This document shows, in pieces, positions 55,385-64,000 of a stretch of DNA of 64,000 nt (position 1 is its first letter; each line of letters opens with the position of its first letter). The stretch spans positions 1,426,001-1,490,000 of the forward strand of contig NZ_CP101987.1 in the NCBI RefSeq assembly GCF_024508315.1, given 5' to 3'. The position numbers were made by a program, and so were the translations under genes. The stretch is from Cellulomonas xiejunii. GTDB lineage: Bacteria > Actinomycetota > Actinomycetes > Actinomycetales > Cellulomonadaceae. The notes beneath the pieces were generated by a model. That model ran no database searches, had not been told where the DNA came from, and saw only the letters and a list, made by a program, of their open reading frames with translations.

Positions 55385-55923
55385 GCCGACCGCTGCGCCG
55401 CGTGCGGGTGGTCGGGACGTCCGGCGCCGGCAAGACGACGCTCGGACGACGGCTCGCGCGCGCCCTGGACGCGCCGCACGTCGAGCTCGACGAGGTGTTC
55501 TGGGGGCCGGCGTGGGTCAAGCGTGATCCCGACGAGGCTCGCGCCGACCTCCGCGCGCGGACGGCGGGGGCGCGCTGGGTCGTCGACGGCAACTGGCAGT
55601 CGCAGGTCCGCGACGTCCTCGACGGCGCGGACACCCTGGTGTGGCTGGACTACCCGCGGCGGACCGTCATGGCACGGGTCGTGCGCCGGACGCTGTGGCG
55701 GGGCATCACACGGCGCGAGCTGTGGCACGGCAACCGCGAGACGCTCGCGAACCTGCGGCACACCGACCCGCACCGCAACATCGTCCTGTGGGCGTGGCAC
55801 AACCACGGCGCACTGGCCGACCGGTACGCGGAACGCGCGCAGGCACCAGGGTCGGACGTCGTGCGGCTCCGCGACCCCCGTGCCGCCGAACGCTGGTTGC
55901 GCGCGGTGGAACGCGGTCGCTGA
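55381..55923 (+). CDS. P-loop kinase-like protein (FlaR/adenylate-kinase-like)
   Basis: 180 residues. Walker A GTSGAGKTTLGRRLA near the start, HVELDEVFWGPAWVKRDPDEA and WVVDGNWQ, then a lid-like RRTLWRGITRRELWHGNRE. This is the family often named DNA topology modulation protein FlaR, related to adenylate and shikimate kinases. Physiological substrate unknown. Starts at the GTG overlapping the malQ stop. Confidence 0.85.
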   Translation: MSRPLRRVRVVGTSGAGKTTLGRRLARALDAPHVELDEVFWGPAWVKRDPDEARADLRARTAGARWVVDGNWQSQVRDVLDGADTLVWLDYPRRTVMARVVRRTLWRGITRRELWHGNRETLANLRHTDPHRNIVLWAWHNHGALADRYAERAQAPGSDVVRLRDPRAAERWLRAVERGR

Positions 55924-55982
55924 GGCGGCACGGCACGGCGCGTCGGGACGGCGCGTCGGGACGGCGGGAGCCTGCACCGGGG

Positions 55983-56024
55983 ACGACGACGGCCGGGCAC
56001 CGTGCGGTGCCCGGCCGTCGTCGT
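55983..56024. terminator. Bidirectional hairpin terminator
   Basis: ACGACGACGGCCGGGCACC pairs perfectly over 19 bp with 56006-56024 around a GTGC loop, between the converging kinase and pepN genes. Confidence 0.85.
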
Positions 56025-56030
56025 CGTGCG

Positions 56031-58637
<2,607 letters not shown>

Positions 58638-58874
58638 GGATGCTCTCCGATCGATCTGCGGCGGTGGCCACGAGGGGCTGCAGCGGCGACCGGGCGGTCG
58701 GCGACGACCGGAGGTCGGGTCGGGTCGGCCGTGGCAGGACGCCACCGTGTCGCTGGTGCGCGACCGCACGATCATGCCACGGGGGTCCCACGCGGCCCGG
58801 GAGCGGAGCGGGATGTGCACCCCGGCGCGGGAAGGGGCACACTCTGGCACGACCGTCAGCGAGAGGAGACCGGT

Positions 58875-59492
58875 GTGCCCGTCGTCGACTTCTGGTTCGA
58901 CCCTGCGTGCCCGTGGGCGTGGATGACGTCCCGGTGGATGGGCGAGGCCGCGCGTGTCCGGGACGTCGAGGTCCGGTGGCACGTCATGAGCCTGTCGGTC
59001 CTCAACGAGGGGCGTGACCTGCCCGACGGCTACCGCGAGCTGATGGACGCCTCCTGGGGCCCGGTGCGCGTGCTGGTCGCGGCCGCCCGGGACCACGGGG
59101 ACGAGGTCCTCAAGCCCCTGTACGACGCCATGGGCACGCGGCGGCACCCCGGCGGCAGGTCCGACACGGCGGCAATCATCGCCGAGTCCCTCGCCGAGGT
59201 CGGGCTGCCGGCGTCCCTCGCGGACGTCGCCGCCACCGACGAGGTCGACGACCTGCTGCGGGCGTCGCACCAGCAGGCGATGGAGCTCGTCGGCGACGAG
59301 GTCGGGACGCCGGTCGTCGCGATCGACGGCGTCGGCTTCTTCGGACCCGTGATCACCCCAGCACCGAAGGGGGAGGACGCCGGTCGCCTGTTCGACGGCC
59401 TCGCGCTCGTCACCAGCGTCCCCGGGTTCTACGAGCTCAAGCGCACGCGCACGCAGGGCCCGGTGTTCGACGCCGCGCCCCAGCAGGCGTGA
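58875..59492 (+). CDS. DsbA-family protein, mycothiol-dependent nitroreductase-like
   Basis: 205 residues. DsbA-like thioredoxin fold with active-site segment FWFDPACPWAWMTSRW: a single cysteine (CPWA) where a classic oxidoreductase has CxxC. The cis-Pro region GTPVVAIDG follows. Resembles M. tuberculosis Rv2466c, a mycothiol-dependent reductase, and shares its position beside pepN. GAGGAG upstream of the GTG. No signal peptide, so cytoplasmic. Coupled to the next gene by GTGA overlap. Confidence 0.85.
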   Translation: MPVVDFWFDPACPWAWMTSRWMGEAARVRDVEVRWHVMSLSVLNEGRDLPDGYRELMDASWGPVRVLVAAARDHGDEVLKPLYDAMGTRRHPGGRSDTAAIIAESLAEVGLPASLADVAATDEVDDLLRASHQQAMELVGDEVGTPVVAIDGVGFFGPVITPAPKGEDAGRLFDGLALVTSVPGFYELKRTRTQGPVFDAAPQQA

Positions 59493-60034
59493 GAGTCCCC
59501 GAGCCGCTGCGCGGCTTGAGCCGGGGCATGCAGGCGTTCGTCCTCCTCGACGTGCTGCTCGTGGTGGTGCTCGTCGTGGTGTTCGCGGCGACCCTGCCGG
59601 GCGGAGGTGGGTCGGACGACGCGGCGGCCGCGACGACCACCACCTCGACCCCGACGGCGGGGGCCGGCGACGGCGAGGCCCCGCCCTCGGACGAGACCGT
59701 CGCCTTCACGCTGCCCAGCGGCAACATCGCGTGCGAGATGGGCGTCGAGGGCGTGCTGTGCTCCATCCGGAGCTTCACCTACGCGCCGCCGCAGGTCACC
59801 GGCTGCGAGGCCGAGACCGGTCACCTCGTGCGGCTCGACGGCGAGGGCTTCGGCTTCGTGTGCGAGGACGACGACGCACCCCGGGTGGTGACCGACGGCC
59901 CGGAGCTCACGTACGGGCAGCGGGAGACCGTCGGCGGCTACACCTGCGCCTCCGGCACCGACGGCGTGACGTGCACGGACGCCGGCGGGATCGGGTTCCG
60001 GCTGGCGCGCGCCCAGTGGGACGCGCTGCCCTGA
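59489..60034 (+). CDS. Membrane-anchored or secreted protein with Cys-rich domain
   Basis: 181 residues. One N-terminal membrane helix (FVLLDVLLVVVLVVVFAATL, about 17-36), a Thr/Ala linker, then an extracellular domain (about 70-180) with six cysteines, likely disulfide-bonded; the motif LPSGNIACEM resembles small actinobacterial exported domains such as DUF6636. Function unknown. Starts at the GTG overlapping the DsbA-like stop, and converges with the M13 peptidase gene. Confidence 0.78.
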   Translation: MRVPEPLRGLSRGMQAFVLLDVLLVVVLVVVFAATLPGGGGSDDAAAATTTTSTPTAGAGDGEAPPSDETVAFTLPSGNIACEMGVEGVLCSIRSFTYAPPQVTGCEAETGHLVRLDGEGFGFVCEDDDAPRVVTDGPELTYGQRETVGGYTCASGTDGVTCTDAGGIGFRLARAQWDALP

Positions 60035-60056
60035 GACCCGACCCGCCGTCGCCGCC

Positions 60057-62051
60057 TCACCAGATCCGGACGCGGTCCTCCGGGTCCAGCCACAGGGCGT
60101 CGGTCGGCTGCACGTCGAACGCCGTGTAGTACTCGTCGATGTTGCGCACGACACCGTTGCAGCGGAACTCGTCCGGTGCGTGCGGGTCCACCGCGAGCCG
60201 CCGGATGATTTCCTCGTCCCGGCCCTTCGTCCGCCAGGAGTGCGCCCACCCGATGAACAGGCGCTGCAGCCCGGTGTGCCCGTCGAGCACGGGCGCCTCG
60301 GACAGCGGACGCCCGAGCGCGATCTCGTAGGCGCGGACCGCAATGGCCAGGCCGCCGAGGTCGCCGATGTTCTCGCCGATCGTCAGCTCGCCGTTCACGT
60401 GGTGGCTGCCGCCGAGCTGGCGCGGCGAGAACTGCGCGTACTGGTCGACCAGGGACTTGGTCCGACGCTCGAACTCGGCGCGGTCCTCGGCCGTCCACCA
60501 GTCGACGAGCCGGCCGTCGCCGTCGTACTTCGAGCCCTGGTCGTCGAACCCGTGGCCGATCTCGTGGCCGATGACGGCACCGATGCCGCCGTAGTTCACG
60601 GCGTCGTCGGCGTCGGCGTCGAAGAACGGCGGCTGCAGGATCGCGGCCGGGAAGACGATCTCGTTCATGCCCGGGTTGTAGTACGCGTTCACCGTCTGCG
60701 GCGTCATGAACCACTCGTCGCGGTCGATCGGCCGGCCGATCTTGTGCAGCTCGCGGTCGAGCTCGAAGGCGTGGGACCGCCGCACGTTGCCCAGCAGGTC
60801 GTCGGCGCGCACCTCGAGCGCGGAGTAGTCGCGCCACCGCGCCGGGTACCCGATCTTCGGCGTGAACTTGTCGAGCTTCTCGAGCGCGCGCCGGCGGGTG
60901 TCCTCACCCATCCACTCGAGCGACGTGATCGACTCCCGGTACGCCTCGACGAGGTGCGCCACGAGCGTGTCCATCCGCTCCTTGTGCGACGGCGGGAAGT
61001 GGCGCTCGACGTACACCTTGCCCACGGCCTCCCCGAGTGCGCCCTGCACGAGGGAGACGCCCCGCTTCCAGCGCTCGCGGACCTGCGGCGAGCCGGACAG
61101 CGTGCGGCCGTAGAAGTCGAAGTTGGCCTCGACCAGCTCGTCCGTCAGGTACGCGGCGCGTGAGGACACCGCGTGGTACGTGGCCCAGGCCTTCCAGTCG
61201 GCCAGCGGCACCTCGGCCCACAGGCTCGCGAACCCCTCCGCGAACGACGGCTCGCGGACCACGAGCCGGTCGAGCGCGTCCTGCGGCGCACCGAGGGAGG
61301 CCACCCACGCGTGCCAGTCGAACGTCGGGGCGTGCTCGGCGAGCTCGGCCAGCGTGAGCGGGTTGTACGTCAGCTCGGCGTCGCGGTCCTTGACGACGTC
61401 CCAGTGGTGACCCGCCAGCCGCGACTCGAGTGCGACGACGCGCGCCGCGAGGTCCTCGGGGTCCCCGGCCGCGACGACCTCGGACACCGGCGCCGCGAGC
61501 CGCAGCATGCGCGCGACGTGCGGCAGGTACTTCTCGCGCACCGCGGCGTGCTGCTCCTCGCGGTAGTACGCCTCGTCGGGCAGGCCGAGGCCGCCCTGCA
61601 CCAGGTGCACGACGTACGTGTCGGGGTCCTTGGCGTCGTTGTCCACGTACAGGTCGACGGCGGACACGGCGCCCGTGCGCTGCAGCGTGCCGAGCGCGAC
61701 CGTCAGCTCGGCAGGCGTCGTGGCACCGTCGACGAGGGCGAGGTCCTCACGCAGCGGCTCGAGGCCGGCGGTGGCCACCGCGTCGGTGTCCATGAAGCTC
61801 GCGTACAGCGCGCCGATCTTGGCCTCGACGCCCGTCGCGTCGCCCGCACCGGCTGCGGCGGCCGCGTCGGTGATGATGTCGAGCACCTGGCGCTCGGCCT
61901 CGTCGTACAGGGCTCGGAACGGGCCGTCCATCGCGCGGTCCGGCGGGATCTCGTACGAGGCGATCCACCGTCCGTTGACGTAGGCGTCGAGGTCGTCCTG
62001 GGGTCGGGCGGCCGGGTCGAGGTCGTCCAGGGGGATTCCGCTGCGCGTCAT
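60057..62051 (-). CDS. M13 family zinc metallopeptidase (neprilysin-like)
   Basis: 664 residues. N-terminal M13 domain (PQDDLDAYVNGRWI) and catalytic domain with NAYYNPGMNEIVFPAAILQPPFF, zinc motif VIGHEIGHGFDDQGSKYD and GENIGDLGGL, ending with a DALWLDPEDRVRIW C-terminus. Lacks a signal peptide or membrane helix, so cytoplasmic, as for many actinobacterial members. The ATG at 62051 has TAGGCT 7 nt upstream. Confidence 0.95.
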   Translation of the reverse strand: MTRSGIPLDDLDPAARPQDDLDAYVNGRWIASYEIPPDRAMDGPFRALYDEAERQVLDIITDAAAAAGAGDATGVEAKIGALYASFMDTDAVATAGLEPLREDLALVDGATTPAELTVALGTLQRTGAVSAVDLYVDNDAKDPDTYVVHLVQGGLGLPDEAYYREEQHAAVREKYLPHVARMLRLAAPVSEVVAAGDPEDLAARVVALESRLAGHHWDVVKDRDAELTYNPLTLAELAEHAPTFDWHAWVASLGAPQDALDRLVVREPSFAEGFASLWAEVPLADWKAWATYHAVSSRAAYLTDELVEANFDFYGRTLSGSPQVRERWKRGVSLVQGALGEAVGKVYVERHFPPSHKERMDTLVAHLVEAYRESITSLEWMGEDTRRRALEKLDKFTPKIGYPARWRDYSALEVRADDLLGNVRRSHAFELDRELHKIGRPIDRDEWFMTPQTVNAYYNPGMNEIVFPAAILQPPFFDADADDAVNYGGIGAVIGHEIGHGFDDQGSKYDGDGRLVDWWTAEDRAEFERRTKSLVDQYAQFSPRQLGGSHHVNGELTIGENIGDLGGLAIAVRAYEIALGRPLSEAPVLDGHTGLQRLFIGWAHSWRTKGRDEEIIRRLAVDPHAPDEFRCNGVVRNIDEYYTAFDVQPTDALWLDPEDRVRIW

Positions 62052-62058
62052 GGGCGAC

Positions 62059-62064
62059 AGCCTA
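62059..62064 (-). promoter_or_regulatory. -10 element TAGGCT of the M13 peptidase gene
   Basis: On the minus strand TAGGCT precedes the ATG at 62051 by 7 nt. Confidence 0.5.
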
Positions 62065-62100
62065 CGAACTGTCGGTGACATCCGGGGGCCCCGCCTGCGG

Positions 62101-62106
62101 CAGGAT
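62101..62106 (+). promoter_or_regulatory. -10-like CAGGAT of rpiB
   Basis: CAGGAT precedes the rpiB ATG by 6 nt; the AGGA inside it could instead act as a ribosome site. Confidence 0.35.
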
Positions 62107-62112
62107 GTGTCC

Positions 62113-62565
62113 ATGCGCATCCACGTCGCCGCCGACCATGCCGGGTACGAGCTGAAGGTCGCGCTCGTCGAGCACCTGCGTGCCGCCGACCACGAGGTCG
62201 TCGACCACGGTGCCTTCGAGTACGACGACCAGGACGACTACCCGGCGTTCTGCTTCTCCGCCGGCGAGGCCGTCGTCGCCGACCCCGGCTCGCTGGGCGT
62301 CGTCATCGGCGGCTCGGGCAACGGCGAGCAGATCGCCGCGAACAAGGTGACCGGGGTGCGGGCGGCGCTCGCGTGGAACCTGGACACCGCGCGCCTGGGC
62401 CGTCAGCACAACGACGCCAACGTCGTCGCGATCGGCGCGCGCCAGCACTCGGTCGACGAGGCGCTCGAGCTCGTCGACGCGTTCGTCGCCGAGCCCTTCA
62501 GCGGCAACCCGCGCCACACCCGTCGGATCGAGCAGCTCGCCGCCTACGAGGCCGCGCGCGCCTGA
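62113..62565 (+). CDS. rpiB: Ribose-5-phosphate isomerase B
   Basis: 150 residues. Interconverts ribose-5-phosphate and ribulose-5-phosphate. Motifs: HVAADHAGYELK, the GGSGNGEQIAANK loop, LAWNLDTARLGRQHNDANVVAIGARQ and the C-terminal NPRHTRRIEQL. As in M. tuberculosis RpiB, the loop carries a Ser-Gly-Asn pattern where E. coli RpiB has a catalytic Cys in GTGIG, so the Glu-type actinobacterial mechanism applies. Confidence 0.95.
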   Translation: MRIHVAADHAGYELKVALVEHLRAADHEVVDHGAFEYDDQDDYPAFCFSAGEAVVADPGSLGVVIGGSGNGEQIAANKVTGVRAALAWNLDTARLGRQHNDANVVAIGARQHSVDEALELVDAFVAEPFSGNPRHTRRIEQLAAYEAARA

Positions 62566-62572
62566 GCGCGTC

Positions 62573-62603
62573 CGGGTGGCGGCGTCCGGTACGCCGCCAC
62601 CCG
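62573..62603. terminator. Bidirectional hairpin terminator
   Basis: CGGGTGGCGGCGT pairs perfectly over 13 bp with 62591-62603 around a CCGGT loop, between the converging rpiB and Eis-type genes. Confidence 0.8.
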
Positions 62604-62625
62604 ACCCCGCCGGCATCGGCGGACC

Positions 62626-63873
62626 TCAGAACATCCAGGGGCAGACGGGGGCCAGCGGCGAGGCGAACGTCGTCGTGAGCCGGGCCAGGTCACGGCCCTC
62701 GCCGAGCACGAACCCCGCCGTGCCCAGCGCCGTCGCCGAGCGGCCGCCGAGGTACAGCGCACCGAGCTCGCGCACGTCGAGGCGGACGTGGGCGTCGGCG
62801 TCGGTCCGGGTGACCTCGGCGTCGCCCGCGGCGTCCACCACGAGCCGCCACCGGCCCGCGTTCGCGGGCAGCAGCGTGTCGGTGACCTCGAGGACCACGT
62901 CGGCGGGACCGGCGTACCGGCGGGCGCCGAGCGCCGTCGGCACGTCGAGCAGACGGACCCACACGTTGTCGGTGAGGCGCCGCCGCGTCGGGCGGAGGTC
63001 CACCAGGAGGTGGAGCAGGGGGTCGTCCACCGCCAGCGGGGGCGTCTCGACCGTGGCCGTCAGGTCGAGGTCGAGCAGGAACGACCACAGACGGTGGGTC
63101 GACGCGGCGTCCAGCGCCGACGCCTCGCGGACCCTGACGACCGCGTCCGCACCGTCCTCGCCCCACGACGCCTTGCGGGCGAAAAGCGCGAGGGCGCGCA
63201 CGTCCTGCCCGTCGAGCACCGTCGCGAGCAGCAGCGGCTCGAAGCCCGCGCGCCGGCTGGGCGGGTCGCCGACGGTGTAGGCGCGCAGCACCGGCGTCGC
63301 GCGTGGCGTCCACCCGGGGCGTCCGGCGCCGGCACGGACGTACAGGTCCTCGACGAGCTCGGTGTGGCGTCCGGGGTCGACGCGCTCGAGGCGCACCGTC
63401 AGGCGCTCCGAGCCGGCCACGGGCCGCAGCGCCGCGCCGCGCGGCACCGTCAGCCGCACCTGGTCGGCGGCGCTGCCGTACCCGAAGCGGCCGTAGATCG
63501 GCGCCTCCGCCGCGAAGAGCGCCGACACCGGCTCCCCGCGCTCGAGCGACCGCTCGAGGTGCGTCGTGATCATCGTGCGCAGCAGGCCCCGGCGGCGCTC
63601 GTCGGGTCGGACACTGACCCACGTGAGCCCGGCGCACGCGACCTGCCCGCCGGGCACCGGCATGACGAGGTCGTAGGAGCCGTGCACGGCCGCGTACCTG
63701 CCGTCCGCCGCCTCGACGGCCATGAGGCGGTCGAGCGGGACCGGGAAGGGCAGGAGGCGCTCGACCTCCGGGTCGGGGGACACCGCGAACGCGAGCTGGT
63801 CGACGGTGCGGAACTCCTCGAGGCGCTCGGGCGGGACGACGGCCGTGCGGTACCCGGCAGGCAGCGTGTTCAT
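62626..63873 (-). CDS. Eis-type GNAT N-acetyltransferase
   Basis: 415 residues. Three-part Eis fold: an N-terminal GNAT domain with LTWVSVRPDERRRGLLRTMITTHL (acetyl-CoA pyrophosphate loop), a second GNAT-like domain, and a C-terminal SCP2-like domain. The tyrosine general acid is in EAPIYGRFGYG. The protein ends in a C-terminal Phe (CPWMF), as in M. tuberculosis Eis, whose terminal carboxylate acts in catalysis. May acetylate aminoglycosides or amine/protein substrates; specificity is not readable. Confidence 0.9.
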   Translation of the reverse strand: MNTLPAGYRTAVVPPERLEEFRTVDQLAFAVSPDPEVERLLPFPVPLDRLMAVEAADGRYAAVHGSYDLVMPVPGGQVACAGLTWVSVRPDERRRGLLRTMITTHLERSLERGEPVSALFAAEAPIYGRFGYGSAADQVRLTVPRGAALRPVAGSERLTVRLERVDPGRHTELVEDLYVRAGAGRPGWTPRATPVLRAYTVGDPPSRRAGFEPLLLATVLDGQDVRALALFARKASWGEDGADAVVRVREASALDAASTHRLWSFLLDLDLTATVETPPLAVDDPLLHLLVDLRPTRRRLTDNVWVRLLDVPTALGARRYAGPADVVLEVTDTLLPANAGRWRLVVDAAGDAEVTRTDADAHVRLDVRELGALYLGGRSATALGTAGFVLGEGRDLARLTTTFASPLAPVCPWMF

Positions 63874-63941
63874 CGGGCCATCGTGCCGCTGCGGCATGCG
63901 GCGACGCACGGCCTTTACCCCGGTTCGCCCGACGGGACCTC

Positions 63942-63947
63942 TAGGCT
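63942..63947 (+). promoter_or_regulatory. -10 element TAGGCT of the last, truncated gene
   Basis: TAGGCT precedes a GTG at 63954 by 6 nt, the leaderless spacing seen throughout the window. Confidence 0.4.
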
Positions 63948-63953
63948 CGGACC

Positions 63954-64000
63954 GTGACCACGTCCCGGCCCGGCGCCCCCACGGGGTGGGTGTGGCGGGT
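63954..64000 (+). CDS. 5' end of a gene truncated by the window edge
   Basis: A GTG followed by codons for TTSRPGAPTGWVWR runs off the window. It diverges from the Eis-type gene and has a well-spaced -10-like element. Too short to identify. Confidence 0.4.
   Translation, partial: MTTSRPGAPTGWVWR

Overview
The window is about 74% GC, uses many GTG starts, is densely packed, and carries actinobacterial marker families (DUF3039, a DUF2017/AosR-type regulator, a mycothiol-dependent-nitroreductase-like protein, an Eis-type acetyltransferase). Together with a secreted GH81 beta-1,3-glucanase carrying a Thr/Pro/Lys linker, this suggests a chromosomal segment of a Micrococcales actinobacterium, most likely Cellulomonas or a close relative. 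Nothing looks like a plasmid, prophage, rRNA operon or CRISPR array.

Layout. 1-3400: an HTH protein behind a cluster of GTCAA/TTGAC inverted repeats, a DUF3039 protein translationally coupled to a superfamily 2 helicase, and a 51-residue membrane protein. 3400-12060: a block matching, from memory, the order of M. tuberculosis Rv1330c-Rv1341 (pncB, clpS, DUF2017, murI, metallo-beta-lactamase-fold phosphodiesterase, rph, rdgB), without the mec-cysO-cysM genes and interrupted by a DUF559 nuclease-like gene between two mirrored arrays of 20-bp repeats; an ABC-F ATPase closes it. 12080-18000: NUDIX-like protein, thioredoxin, GH81 glucanase, tRNA-Leu, bacterioferritin-comigratory peroxiredoxin, GroES-like protein and a small conserved-looking protein. 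18043-24775: tRNA-Lys, a flavin disulfide reductase, an osmoprotectant ABC transporter whose binding protein appears circularly permuted, an ATP-grasp protein and tRNA-His. 24826-31454: oligoribonuclease, small proteins, a DUF2079 membrane protein, a CPBP-like protein with altered catalytic residues, an NrtR-PncA-PncB NAD salvage operon with a candidate NrtR box, and tRNA-Arg. 31587-41201: two paralogous pairs of dynamin/Era-like GTPases enclosing ssb and ettA. 41221-49750: acetyltransferase, thioesterases, SDR-DUF2867 protein, topoisomerase IB, truncated haemoglobin, and PTS enzyme I divergent from PTS EIIB and EIIA. 49757-64000: MscS channel, prolyl oligopeptidase, malQ, P-loop kinase, pepN, DsbA-like protein, secreted protein, M13 peptidase, rpiB, Eis-type acetyltransferase, and the first codons of one more gene.

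How it works together. Two nicotinate phosphoribosyltransferases plus nicotinamidase form NAD salvage, with local repressor control visible only on the second copy. MalQ, PTS proteins, GH81 and RpiB are carbohydrate metabolism. PepN, POP and M13 are peptide turnover. Thioredoxin, Bcp, the disulfide reductase, haemoglobin and the DsbA-like protein are redox or gas-stress functions. Most transcription units begin with a TANNNT-like hexamer 6-8 nt before the start codon, which implies leaderless mRNAs. Convergent units are separated by long perfect GC-rich hairpins.

The best candidate for an undescribed system is the DUF559 gene with its flanking arrays (7529-8850). Next are the duplicated GTPase pairs and the permuted binding protein. 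All family assignments come from motif recognition by eye; no database search was run.
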